Assembly (NCBI RefSeq): GCF_000430545.1 | Contig: NZ_KE387163.1 | Location: 340,439-404,438 of the forward strand | Origin: Tenacibaculum ovolyticum DSM 18103 | Lineage (GTDB): Bacteria; Bacteroidota; Bacteroidia; Flavobacteriales; Flavobacteriaceae | Reading direction: 5' to 3' | DNA length: 64,000 nucleotides | Shown: piece by piece, positions 9,427-18,800 of the stretch | Layout of the letters: each line of letters begins with the position of its first letter | How positions within the stretch are numbered: position 1 is the first letter of the stretch | Position numbers and translations under genes: made by a program | Notes under the pieces: generated by a model | Databases searched by the model: none | What the model was told of the DNA's origin: nothing | What the model saw: only the letters and a program-made list of their open reading frames with translations

Positions 9427-10584
9427 TTAATAATTAAATATTTTATTTATATTTTCTTTTGAATAACCAGCACTACCTGTCATTCCTTTACCTCCTATAC
9501 CAGTAACTATATGTATGTTATTACTTATGGTATGTTCAAAAATATCTTTTGTTTTACATTGGCTGTAAAAACCTGCCCAACGATGTTGAATTTGATATGT
9601 AGGCATATTTATGATTTTTTTCGCTTCTTCAATCATAAAATTATCTATGTCTTCTTTTAAATCAAAGCCTAAATCATCTACATCCTTAGCATCTGCATAC
9701 TCATGAGAATCTCCTATAATTACAGAGCCATCTGATGCTTGTTTGAATAAAATATGTATCCCATATTTCTTACTGAAACAATTTGGGTCTTCCTTAATCT
9801 TTATACTTTCCCAAGAAGCACACTCTTCAAAAGCCTCATACCTACGAATTGTTAATCCTGTTAAAATAGAACCATCTAATTTATAGTTCCCTTGTGATTT
9901 TGTTTGTAGCATTTGTAATTTAGAGACAATCAAATCACTTTCATTGTAAATTTTTGGATAAAGCGTTTTAAAATCACTTCCATTACAAACAAGTATCTTA
10001 TCAGCTTTATATATTTTTCCTTCAGAAGTAATGGCTATTGTTTCTCCTGTAAGTTCCTCTACATCTATAACTGTTGTATTATAATATATAGCAACAGTTA
10101 ATTTTTTTGTCATAAAAGAATGTAACTTATGTATCATTGTTCTTGGCTCAACTGTTACTTCTTCTGGAAAAAACAGGCCTGCTTTACAATAATCATTTCT
10201 CAAACCACTATACTTTTCTAAACATTGATTTTTAGTTAATAATTGTGATTTATAATTATTCACTTTGTTTATTTGGTGCAGCTCTTCAATCAATTGTACC
10301 TCCTCTTCATTTGACGCTAGATATACTGTTCCATTCTGGCGAATCGAAATATCAAACTCTTTTTGTATGGACTTGTAGATGTTTAAACTTTCTCTTCCAT
10401 AATTTTGCCATTTTTGATTCATTCCAGAAGGTACAACTTGTCCGAAATTTCTCACAGTCGCTCCTTGTGGTTCGCTATTTTTTTCTAAAATAGCCACGGT
10501 TAGTCCTTTTTGTGCAGCATGATACGCATGAAATGTTCCTAAAACACCTCCTCCAACAATAATAAGATCGTATTTATTGTTCAT
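9427..10584 (-). CDS. FAD-dependent aminophosphonate oxidoreductase (TIGR03364-type)
   Basis: A 385-residue flavoenzyme of the DAO superfamily. The N-terminus has a Rossmann FAD motif (IIVGGGVLG, 8-16) and RNFGQVVPSG near residues 45-55, a family hallmark; the C-terminus has the second FAD region GIGGKGMTGS. Members neighbour phosphonatase-like HAD genes and are thought to oxidise 2-aminoethylphosphonate or N-methyl/hydroxy derivatives to the aldehyde that the HAD partner cleaves. Its start overlaps the end of the transporter gene by 11 bases and its stop touches the HAD gene, so the three genes are translationally linked. The exact substrate is not determined here. Confidence 0.85.
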   Translation of the reverse strand: MNNKYDLIIVGGGVLGTFHAYHAAQKGLTVAILEKNSEPQGATVRNFGQVVPSGMNQKWQNYGRESLNIYKSIQKEFDISIRQNGTVYLASNEEEVQLIEELHQINKVNNYKSQLLTKNQCLEKYSGLRNDYCKAGLFFPEEVTVEPRTMIHKLHSFMTKKLTVAIYYNTTVIDVEELTGETIAITSEGKIYKADKILVCNGSDFKTLYPKIYNESDLIVSKLQMLQTKSQGNYKLDGSILTGLTIRRYEAFEECASWESIKIKEDPNCFSKKYGIHILFKQASDGSVIIGDSHEYADAKDVDDLGFDLKEDIDNFMIEEAKKIINMPTYQIQHRWAGFYSQCKTKDIFEHTISNNIHIVTGIGGKGMTGSAGYSKENINKIFNY

Positions 10585-11836
10585 ATATTAATTCGTTAAT
10601 TTTTACTGGTTGTTTATATTTTTTCTTAAAGAAATGGTAGCAATACAGTGTTATTCCCAAACCTGAGAAAGCTAAAAAGTATAAGCTTGTGATAAAAAAG
10701 GATAACCAAGAGAGTTCTTCTTTAGCAAAATTTTTGAATAGTAAAATAAAAATGCTTCCTAAATAACCGAAAGCATCTGCTATATATATTAAGAAACCTA
10801 CATTTCCTTCTATTTTGAAAGTTGCTATCATTCTATCAAAAAAAATTCCATTAAAAGGTACATAACAACTATACAATCCCAACCCTGAAATCATCATCCA
10901 AGTAATTGGTGATATTAATTCTAATTGAAATAAATAGGTTGAAATTAAAATAGATAAGCACCCTATAAACAATACATAATGATAAAATATAAAAGCTTTA
11001 TAATTTTTAGTAATACTACCAATAATTCCCAAAACTATTAATACTATTATTGCTATTGGAATTTCAGAAATACTATAAATAGCAGCATCCTTATAATTTA
11101 AGGTATCCCATATTTCACGAGCAAAATTATCTCTAAAATCTCTGATGGATGTTAACATCATAAAGAAAATAACAATTATGATTAATGGTACTGAAAATTG
11201 CTTAAATAGTTCTTTTCTCCCTTCTTTATCTAATGGTTTTCTAGCTGTTTTTAACGCATTATCTTTCTCTGTGGGTTTTGGTAATTTTTCTAATAAGTAC
11301 GTAAAGAAAATTAATGGTATTATAAAAAATAACCCTGTAATAAAAGGCATCCAATATTCATTAAATTGCAATTTATCCATTACTAATTTACCTACCGATT
11401 TTACTGCTCCTGAAGAGACTATAAAGCTTGATGATAATATAACACCTAATAATTCCGTTGCTTTTCTCCCTTCTAAGTAAGAAAAAATAATTCCCCAAAT
11501 CATTCCAAGTGGTAATCCATTTAAAAATAAAAACAAAATATTATATGGTGCCGGAACTAATGCAAAACCCAACAATGCTAGCTCAGCAAATAAGATGAAT
11601 GCGATTAAAGCAAGCATTCTTTTTGATGATTTCATTTCTGAAATAATCTTTATACCTATAAATTTTGACAAGGTATACCCAAGTACTTGCGCTATGATTA
11701 GCAAAATTTTATAATCTACACCGAAAAAAAGCTCATTAGAAAAGGTAGCTACTGTAAATGGTTTTCTAAAAGCATACATACAAAAATAAGTGCCAAATGC
11801 TGCTAAAGAGGCTTGTATAATGAAACGTAAATTCAT
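10574..11836 (-). CDS. Inner-membrane transporter, DUF5690 / MFS-like
   Basis: A 420-residue protein with about 12 predicted hydrophobic helices and a polar central loop (around KLPKPTEKDNALKTARK, near residue 190), an MFS-like layout. The start FGTYFCMYAFRKPFTVA fits the DUF5690 family of Bacteroidota. Position between a phosphatase lipoprotein and the FAD oxidoreductase, overlapping the latter by 11 bases, suggests that it imports the aminophosphonate used by the next two enzymes. No substrate has been shown for it that I can cite. Confidence 0.8.
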   Translation of the reverse strand: MNLRFIIQASLAAFGTYFCMYAFRKPFTVATFSNELFFGVDYKILLIIAQVLGYTLSKFIGIKIISEMKSSKRMLALIAFILFAELALLGFALVPAPYNILFLFLNGLPLGMIWGIIFSYLEGRKATELLGVILSSSFIVSSGAVKSVGKLVMDKLQFNEYWMPFITGLFFIIPLIFFTYLLEKLPKPTEKDNALKTARKPLDKEGRKELFKQFSVPLIIIVIFFMMLTSIRDFRDNFAREIWDTLNYKDAAIYSISEIPIAIIVLIVLGIIGSITKNYKAFIFYHYVLFIGCLSILISTYLFQLELISPITWMMISGLGLYSCYVPFNGIFFDRMIATFKIEGNVGFLIYIADAFGYLGSIFILLFKNFAKEELSWLSFFITSLYFLAFSGLGITLYCYHFFKKKYKQPVKINELIYEQ

Positions 11837-11917
11837 ATTCTTTTTTTATAAAACAAGTTCTCTTCAATAAAGAGAAACTTGCCTAACATTTAATTCAAAC
11901 AACACAACTTGAGTTTA

Positions 11918-13060
11918 TCATTCTTGAATGAATGGTAAGCTTTTTTTATTTGCCTTACTCCCTAAAACACTAATGTTCATAGTTTTTTCTATGGTAGATG
12001 CAATTTGACTCGTATATAGCTGACTTTTTATTTTTATTTCTCCTTGCTTTTTTACACCATTACCAAAAGCAGCTACCCAAACTTCATCGGCTCCTTTAAT
12101 TGTATATGTATTTCCATGGTATTGTAAATTATTACCATGATGTTTCCATGTTTCTAAAGGTTCTGTACCACGACCATGATCTGTTGTTATAATAAATGTT
12201 GTATTATCTTTATAAAAAACATCTTTCTGTGTAAACTCCCACAAATCTTTAATAAAAGTATCTGATCTTTTTATGGCATTTAAATATTGATCATACTCAC
12301 CATCGTGTGCAAAATCATCAGTTTCTCCGTAGGCTATGTATATTAAATCAGGATGTTTTTCTTTCATATAATTAATAGCGTAATTATGTGTAAAAACATC
12401 TAATCGTACATTATGCCATGGACTCGGAGTTTCTGCTTGATATTTATTTAATCGTTTTTCTTTTTCTGAAGCATCTTCTCTCATAGCTGTTTCAAACCCT
12501 GCATTAATATGCATTTTACTTCTTGTTCTATTAATAATACTAGGAAAAACATCCCAACTACCAAAAGCAGCTACTTTATTTTTATAGTCATTAGAATTAT
12601 TTACTAATTCTAAAATAGTTTTATTAGGATTATCAATTTTATCATTACTCTTTATCCTTTCGTTATCTGCATAACCACAAAGAATTTCACTATATCCTGG
12701 ATACGAAAACCAATGATTATTGGTTAGATTTACATTGTTTTCATAATTTCTATTTCCATAAACAACACCATTTTTTGCTATATAGCTCCAAAAAAAAGGC
12801 AATAATGTTTCTCTTCTTTTATTTGGAGTATTTTTCCAAAAATCAGCAGCTAATGAAACGGTATCTTTTACATATTTACTATTTGTAACCAACAATGAAT
12901 CGGCTCCTGAGAATAATTCTTGCCAACGAACTCCATCTAAAGTTATTAAAACAACTTTAGGTTTTATTATTTTTTTAGAGAGTGATTCTTTATTATTTTT
13001 TTTACTACAAGCTGTTAGTATAATAATAAACAGCACTAATAATACTCTTATTTTTAGCAT
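11918..13060 (-). CDS. Alkaline-phosphatase-superfamily lipoprotein
   Basis: A 380-residue predicted lipoprotein (lipobox LTAC, C18). Motifs of the superfamily are LITLDGVRWQE with metal ligand D42, the nucleophile loop SYPGYSEILCG, YGETDDFAHDG and TTDHGRG. It probably works in the periplasm or at the cell surface on a phosphate or phosphonate ester. It is the first gene after susD (gap 74 bases) and precedes the transporter, so it may release a small phosphonate from what SusCD captures. It differs clearly from the other superfamily member at the end of this cluster, which has the hemopexin-like tail. Confidence 0.82.
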   Translation of the reverse strand: MLKIRVLLVLFIIILTACSKKNNKESLSKKIIKPKVVLITLDGVRWQELFSGADSLLVTNSKYVKDTVSLAADFWKNTPNKRRETLLPFFWSYIAKNGVVYGNRNYENNVNLTNNHWFSYPGYSEILCGYADNERIKSNDKIDNPNKTILELVNNSNDYKNKVAAFGSWDVFPSIINRTRSKMHINAGFETAMREDASEKEKRLNKYQAETPSPWHNVRLDVFTHNYAINYMKEKHPDLIYIAYGETDDFAHDGEYDQYLNAIKRSDTFIKDLWEFTQKDVFYKDNTTFIITTDHGRGTEPLETWKHHGNNLQYHGNTYTIKGADEVWVAAFGNGVKKQGEIKIKSQLYTSQIASTIEKTMNISVLGSKANKKSLPFIQE

Positions 13061-13134
13061 AATATTTGTTATTTGATAAACCTGTTGCTAGGTGAAATAA
13101 AAATTGCAACAGGTTATCTTAAAAACCTTATTAA

Positions 13135-14520
13135 TTATTTATCCCACCACGATTTAGCATCATAATTATTACCTCCTAACCAAGAAACTGCTTCTGTATT
13201 ATTTACTTTATTAGCAAATGTTTCTTCTGAAGGATATTTAAATCGTACTGGTATTTTGTTTGAATTTGTATTATTTAGGGCTGGTGTTAAAATAGGGAAA
13301 CCTGTTCTTCTGTAATCAAACCAAGCTTCATGACCTAACATAATATTTGCTAAGTACTTTTGGTTAATTATATTTTCTAGAGTCCCTTTCCACTGTCCTT
13401 TAGAAGTGTTTGTTAAATAATCAGTAGGAAGTTTAATATTTCTATATTCAAAATTAGCTGTTATCGCATTTTCATAATGCTTTTTAGATTCGGAAACATC
13501 AATAAGACCTTTTATAGCTGCTTCTGCTAAAATAAACTCTTGCTCAAAATACGTTGCAAAAACCATATCTAATACATTATCAGCTCTCATTGCATCTCCC
13601 AATCCTGTATAGTTACCAGACCTATCATTTGAACCAGGTATAATTCCTACATAAGCATTAGTCATATTAGGTTTGTAATAAAATGAAATTCTAGGATCTT
13701 CTCTATCCCCTAACATTTTTAAAATAGTTGTTGTAATACTGTATATTTTAAAATCACCCTCTCTTACTTTTGATAAAAACCAATTATTTGGTTCAGAAGT
13801 AAATGGTAAAATGGCATTATCAGCATTCGAATTAAAAATATTTCCCGAAGCAATTATCTGATTCATTTCTACAGCTGCGTTTGCATATTTATTGCTAATT
13901 CTAAGTAAATATTTCAATCTTAAAACATTTGCAAACTTTATCCATGCATTATTATCACCATTAAATAATACATCACCAGTTATTGCTGCATTACTGTTAG
14001 ACAAAGTAATAACTGCCTGAGATAGTAAATCTAATACACCATTTGAAGCCGTATATATTTCTTCTTGGGTATTATATTTTGGTGTTAAATTATTAATATC
14101 ACCAGCCTCTAAAAAAGGAACAGGCCCATATGAATCGGTAAGCTGCGCTCCTATAAAGGCTTTCATAATTTTTGTTACAGCTTTCATTGAGGTATTTACC
14201 TTTTCTTCTTTTAAAATATCATTCATATCACCCAAAAGCCTATTGTTAGTAACCCAGAGTGAATTATTTGAATCTATTTTATATTGATCTATCGTATTAA
14301 AATCATACTTTCCTTGGTACTGCATTAATATACTAGCATAGTTAAACCCACTAGTAGCAGTTTGATTTCCTAAAGTATAAATAGCATTAGTTATTAAGTA
14401 TGTTGCTTCAGCAGTTGTAGGTTCGTTTGGGTTTATATTAATATTGTCAAAATTATCGCAAGAAATAAAGGTGGTTATTACACCAATCAATAATCCTTTA
14501 AAAATTTTAGTAAGTTTCAT
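13135..14520 (-). CDS. SusD/RagB-family outer-membrane lipoprotein
   Basis: A 461-residue surface lipoprotein. The signal ends FISC with acylated C21, followed by the family mark NINPNEPT. The rest is helix-rich with TPR-like segments and the C-terminal WFDYRRTGFP block typical of the SusD-like_2 branch. It lies 20 bases after susC and forms the lid of the SusCD uptake complex. The absence of any glycoside hydrolase, and the phosphonate-type genes downstream, argue for a non-glycan or phosphorus-bearing ligand. Confidence 0.92.
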   Translation of the reverse strand: MKLTKIFKGLLIGVITTFISCDNFDNININPNEPTTAEATYLITNAIYTLGNQTATSGFNYASILMQYQGKYDFNTIDQYKIDSNNSLWVTNNRLLGDMNDILKEEKVNTSMKAVTKIMKAFIGAQLTDSYGPVPFLEAGDINNLTPKYNTQEEIYTASNGVLDLLSQAVITLSNSNAAITGDVLFNGDNNAWIKFANVLRLKYLLRISNKYANAAVEMNQIIASGNIFNSNADNAILPFTSEPNNWFLSKVREGDFKIYSITTTILKMLGDREDPRISFYYKPNMTNAYVGIIPGSNDRSGNYTGLGDAMRADNVLDMVFATYFEQEFILAEAAIKGLIDVSESKKHYENAITANFEYRNIKLPTDYLTNTSKGQWKGTLENIINQKYLANIMLGHEAWFDYRRTGFPILTPALNNTNSNKIPVRFKYPSEETFANKVNNTEAVSWLGGNNYDAKSWWDK

Positions 14521-14540
14521 ATTTTCTAAGTTTCTTTTAA

Positions 14541-17500
14541 TTAAAATTTGAATAAAAAGTTAACACCATAGCTTCTTGATGATGGATACGAAACATCCTC
14601 TATACCAGGAACAATATTAGATCCTTGCATTGCTAGCGTTTCTGGATCGAAATGAGGGTTTGAAGAGGGTGTCCATAAACCTAAGTTTCTACCTACAATA
14701 GATATTTTTAATGATTCCATTCCTAATTTTTGTACAAAGTCGATAGGAACATCATATCCAAATTTAACCTCTCTTAGCTTTACATACGTTGCATCTACAA
14801 TTCCTGTTTCTTGTTGATTTCTTCTATCGTACATTGGTTTATAATAAGTCCACCAACCTACAGCATCAGCATCTGTTAAAGCAACATATTCATCACCTAC
14901 TTGTTTTACACCATCAGGCACAATATCTTCATAGTTGTTTCTATTTTCTGAACCCTCAAGGTTACCAGCGTATGTTGCTATTTGTTTTGTTCTAGAAATA
15001 ATAGTTCCCCCTTGTTTCCAATCTACTAAAAATGAAAAATCGAAATTTTTATACTTAAAACTATTTTTAAAACCTAAAGAAAAATCAGGATTATAATTAC
15101 CTAATAACTGTAATTCATCATTAACCAACGGCTTACCATCTTTATAAATTATTTTACCATTATAACGTTCAAACTTTCTTCCATACATATTACCTAAACG
15201 TTCTCCTTTTCTTGCCTGTACGAATACTTTTGATGTTTCTGCTCCATATACAGAAGCATATCCCATTGTTAAAACATCTGTGTTTTCTGCCAATTCTAAT
15301 ACTTTGCCTTCATTTTTAGAAAAGTTAATACTTGAAGTCCATGCAAAGTTTTCGTTTCTTATTGGTTTTAATGTTAATAAAGCTTCAATTCCTTTATTTT
15401 CAATTTTACCAGCATTAATTACCTGTGCACTATAACCAACCGTATTGGTAATTGGCACTGTCATAATTTGATTTTCTGAACTAGATTTGTAATATGTAAA
15501 ATCGACACCTACTGCTCCATTAAACATTCTTAAATCTGTACCAACCTCAAATGAAGTACTCATTTCTGGTTTTAAATTTTCATTTAACAATATGGTACTT
15601 CTACTTAATGTTTTATTACCAGCATATGGTGTTTGGTATGAATATGGTGTTTTTAAATTATAAGGAGAAGTATCATTACCTACCTTAGCTAAAGAACCTC
15701 TTATTTTAAAGAAACTAAACGCTGCTGGCATTTCAAAAATTTCATTCATTAATAAACTAACAGATGCTGAGGGATAGAAGTATGAATTGTTTTTTTCTGG
15801 CAATGTAGAAGACCAATCGTTTCTTGCTGTTATATCAACAAATACTTTATTATCATATGAAATGCCTAGAGTACCATATAAACTATTAATTTCTTTTTCT
15901 TCCTTGTACTGTTCTGTTACCAAATTAGATACAGAGTTTTGAAGATTATAAAGCTCTGGTATAACCAAACCATTGGCAATATTTGACAAAAAATTAATTT
16001 CTTGCTTCATTTGATTACCTCCAAAATTTGCACTCACTCCCCAAACTTCATTTAAGTTTTTATCATAAGAAAACAAAAAATCTGTATTTACTTCTTTAAA
16101 ATCGGCCCTTTCATCTTTATAAGCACCTTTTAAAAATCGTTGAGTACTATATGCTCTTTTAGATTCTCTTCTGTCAGTATAATAATCCATACCGCTTTTT
16201 GCTTGAAATTTTAAATTTTCAGAAAATTGATATTCTAATTTAATATTTCCTAAAACTCTATGTTTATTAAAAGCATTGGTATTTTCATTCAACATAAAAT
16301 AAGGATTATCGTGCCATGCATAATTATAATTATATTGCTCTAATCCTTCATAACCTCTTTGCCAATATTCTTTTAAAGCATCTGTATTTACAGTTCTTCC
16401 GTACCAAGTAAACATATACATTGCCGATTCTGAACCGTATCCAGAACTTGGTCGGTTAGTACTATTTGAATTTATATAATTAGATTTTAATGAAATTTTT
16501 AATTTATCTGTTACATCAATACTTCCATTAACTCTATATGATCTTCTTTTTAATCCAGTATTGGGAATAATACCTTCGTTATCTAGCAATCCGAAGCTGA
16601 ATAAAAAACCTGATTTATCTGACCCGAAACCAATTGCTGTACTAAATGTTGTAGTATGCCCTGTTCTGTAGAAATTTTTAACATTATTTGGCCTTGCTGT
16701 AAAAGGAGTTGCTGTTACATCATTAGGTATGCTCGTTGGTGATATTACTTTACCATTAGCATCTCTTACCCATCCTCTAGAAAATATATCTCCTGCTCTT
16801 AACCCTCCTTCTGCAGGACTATCGAATTGAGTAATTAACTGACCGTTGGCTTCTGGCCCCCAAGAAACATCTTCTTGATCATTTTTTCCTAAACTATTGT
16901 TTAAACCATCAGCGTATTCAAATTCTCCTGACCAGCCTTGCCCATATTTATTTTGATATTTAGGCAATCTTAACGCCTCTTCTAAAGTAGTACCTGTATT
17001 TATTGAAATACTTAATCCCTTATTACGTTTTGCAGTTTTTGTATTTATTAATATAACTCCGTTAGAACCGCGTGAACCATATAATGCTGCTGCGTTTGCA
17101 CCTTTTAAGACACTAATACTCTCTACACTATCTGGATCAATTTCTGAAGCACCATTACCATAATCTACTTCTTGCATTTCACTACCTCCAGTATTTTCAC
17201 CACTTCCAAAAATGGTATTATTATGTATTGGTACTCCATCAACTACAAATAAAGGTCCATTACCACCTAAAGTTAAAGAAGATTCTCCACGAATTACAAC
17301 TCTAGATGTTGACCCTACTCCCGTAGATCCATTTGTAATTTGTACTCCTGCAATTTTTCCGTTTAAAGCATTCACTAAGTTAGTTTCCTTAGCTTCGTTT
17401 AGTTCCTTTGCCTTTAAGTTTGAAACCGAATACCCTAGTGATTTTTCTTCTTTTTTAATTCCTAACGCAGTAATAACAACTTCTTCTAATTGTTGTGCCG

Positions 17501-17810
17501 ATTCTTTTAAAATAACAGTTCCTAAATTTTTATTTTCTTCTTTATTTAAGAACACCGTTATTACCTTATTTATATGTCCTATAAAAGAAATTTTTAAAGT
17601 AACTTTTCCTGAAGCTAGTTTATTTAATCGGAATTTACCGTCAAAATCGGTATTTACTCCAGTATTCGTTCCTTCTATTACAACACTTGCTCCTGGTAAT
17701 GGAAAACTACCATCACTAACCACCCCTGAAACAGTAGAAGATTGCGCTAAAATTGTGTTACTTATAAAAGAAATAAGTAATATGCTTACAAGAAGCTTAA
17801 AATTATTCAT
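14541..17810 (-). CDS. SusC/RagA-family TonB-dependent outer-membrane transporter
   Basis: A 1089-residue protein. A signal peptide (ending ILAQ, about 1-23) is followed by a carboxypeptidase-D-like regulatory domain (about 25-105, VSGVVSDGSFPLPGASV), a TonB box region (LEEVVITALG), a plug domain with GNGPLFVVDGVPI, and a 22-strand barrel closing on a terminal aromatic residue (SYGVNFLFKF). It drives energy-dependent import of the ligand bound by the SusD partner. It is the first gene of the minus-strand cluster and has about 250 bases upstream for its promoter. Substrate is inferred from neighbours only. Confidence 0.94.
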   Translation of the reverse strand: MNNFKLLVSILLISFISNTILAQSSTVSGVVSDGSFPLPGASVVIEGTNTGVNTDFDGKFRLNKLASGKVTLKISFIGHINKVITVFLNKEENKNLGTVILKESAQQLEEVVITALGIKKEEKSLGYSVSNLKAKELNEAKETNLVNALNGKIAGVQITNGSTGVGSTSRVVIRGESSLTLGGNGPLFVVDGVPIHNNTIFGSGENTGGSEMQEVDYGNGASEIDPDSVESISVLKGANAAALYGSRGSNGVILINTKTAKRNKGLSISINTGTTLEEALRLPKYQNKYGQGWSGEFEYADGLNNSLGKNDQEDVSWGPEANGQLITQFDSPAEGGLRAGDIFSRGWVRDANGKVISPTSIPNDVTATPFTARPNNVKNFYRTGHTTTFSTAIGFGSDKSGFLFSFGLLDNEGIIPNTGLKRRSYRVNGSIDVTDKLKISLKSNYINSNSTNRPSSGYGSESAMYMFTWYGRTVNTDALKEYWQRGYEGLEQYNYNYAWHDNPYFMLNENTNAFNKHRVLGNIKLEYQFSENLKFQAKSGMDYYTDRRESKRAYSTQRFLKGAYKDERADFKEVNTDFLFSYDKNLNEVWGVSANFGGNQMKQEINFLSNIANGLVIPELYNLQNSVSNLVTEQYKEEKEINSLYGTLGISYDNKVFVDITARNDWSSTLPEKNNSYFYPSASVSLLMNEIFEMPAAFSFFKIRGSLAKVGNDTSPYNLKTPYSYQTPYAGNKTLSRSTILLNENLKPEMSTSFEVGTDLRMFNGAVGVDFTYYKSSSENQIMTVPITNTVGYSAQVINAGKIENKGIEALLTLKPIRNENFAWTSSINFSKNEGKVLELAENTDVLTMGYASVYGAETSKVFVQARKGERLGNMYGRKFERYNGKIIYKDGKPLVNDELQLLGNYNPDFSLGFKNSFKYKNFDFSFLVDWKQGGTIISRTKQIATYAGNLEGSENRNNYEDIVPDGVKQVGDEYVALTDADAVGWWTYYKPMYDRRNQQETGIVDATYVKLREVKFGYDVPIDFVQKLGMESLKISIVGRNLGLWTPSSNPHFDPETLAMQGSNIVPGIEDVSYPSSRSYGVNFLFKF

Positions 17811-17873
17811 TTGCTTATGTTTTACAATAGTTAAATATTAAAGATCAAATTAAATGATATTTTTACTATTTGT

Positions 17874-17901
17874 AAACTTATAAGAGTTAAGAAAACTTAT
17901 A
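17874..17901. promoter_or_regulatory. Direct repeat upstream of susC
   Basis: AAACTTATA occurs twice, at 17874-17882 and 17893-17901, 19 bases apart start to start, roughly two helical turns, about 65 bases upstream of the susC start. The first copy overlaps the palindrome CTTATAAG. This could be a binding site for a dimeric activator; no regulator is assigned. Confidence 0.3.
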
Positions 17902-18004
17902 CAAAAAGATACTTTCTTGTAAGGTAATTGTTAAATGTAGCATACTTAAATTAAATTAATGTTGGCGATTTACTTAAATATTTGGCCTACAAAAATTTAG
18001 AAAA

Positions 18005-18038
18005 AAAAAGCTCTTAACTTTAAAGTTAAGAGCTTTTT
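18005..18038 (-). terminator. Terminator of the hisS-folE transcript
   Basis: A perfect 17+17 inverted repeat centred between 18021 and 18022 (core GCTCTTAACTTT), with an A-run at 18001-18009 that becomes the U-tract of a leftward transcript. It lies 26 bases beyond the folE stop. Confidence 0.88.
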
Positions 18039-18063
18039 CTTTTATTATATATAAATGTAAAAA

Positions 18064-18765
18064 TTAATCAAAACTAGTGTTTAATTTTAAGTAATCTAAA
18101 AACTCACGTTTTGTATCTTTCTCTTTAAATTTACCACCAAATTCTGCTGTAACAGTAGAACTTTCAATATCTTTTATTCCACGAGAGTTTACACATAAAT
18201 GCTTCGCATCAATAACACAAGCAACATCATCAGTTCCTAATGCTTCTTGCATTGCTTGTACTATTTGCATTGTTAAACGCTCTTGTACTTGTGGTCGTTT
18301 TGAAAAATACTCTACAATACGATTCATTTTAGAAAGTCCTATAACTTTTCCGTCAGAGATATAAGCAACGTGTGCACGACCTACAATTGGTAATAAATGA
18401 TGTTCACAGGTAGAATATACAACGATATTCTTTTCTACCAACATTTCACCATAATTATAATTATTATCAAATGTTGATGCCTTTGGCATATTTGCAGGGT
18501 TTAATCCCATAAAAATTTCATTTACAAATGATTTTGCTACACGCTTAGGTGTTCCTTGCATACTATCATCTGTTAAATCCATTCCTAAAGTGATTAAAAT
18601 ATCTTTAACACTTTCTTCAATTCTTTTAATTTTTTCATCATCAGATATATCAAAAGCATCTGCACGTATTGGTGACTTTGCTGATGTACCTATGTGATTC
18701 TCTCCTATCTCCTCTATCCTTTCGTCATTCATTTTGTTGTTGTTAACTTCAAACATTTCTTTCAA
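18064..18765 (-). CDS. folE: GTP cyclohydrolase I
   Basis: A 233-residue cytoplasmic enzyme that converts GTP to 7,8-dihydroneopterin triphosphate, the first step of tetrahydrofolate synthesis. Visible marks are CEHHLLP, which provides the zinc cysteine and catalytic histidine, VIGLSKMNRIV, and HLCVNSRG with the second zinc cysteine. Length fits the family plus a polar N-terminal extension of about 40 residues; a start at codon 12 (18732) is an alternative. It follows hisS by 35 bases and is probably cotranscribed. Confidence 0.96.
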   Translation of the reverse strand: MKEMFEVNNNKMNDERIEEIGENHIGTSAKSPIRADAFDISDDEKIKRIEESVKDILITLGMDLTDDSMQGTPKRVAKSFVNEIFMGLNPANMPKASTFDNNYNYGEMLVEKNIVVYSTCEHHLLPIVGRAHVAYISDGKVIGLSKMNRIVEYFSKRPQVQERLTMQIVQAMQEALGTDDVACVIDAKHLCVNSRGIKDIESSTVTAEFGGKFKEKDTKREFLDYLKLNTSFD

Positions 18766-18800
18766 TTATTTGGGCGCAAATTTACACTTTTGTTGTTAAT

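Noticed and set aside
13135..17810. Polysaccharide utilisation locus
   Set aside because: SusCD alone suggested a glycan locus, but no glycoside hydrolase, polysaccharide lyase or sulfatase of the usual type is nearby; the neighbours are phosphatase-superfamily and phosphonate-type genes.
17212..17841. 209-codon plus-strand frame opposite susC
   Set aside because: It mirrors the codon pattern of susC and shows no family features; treated as a shadow.
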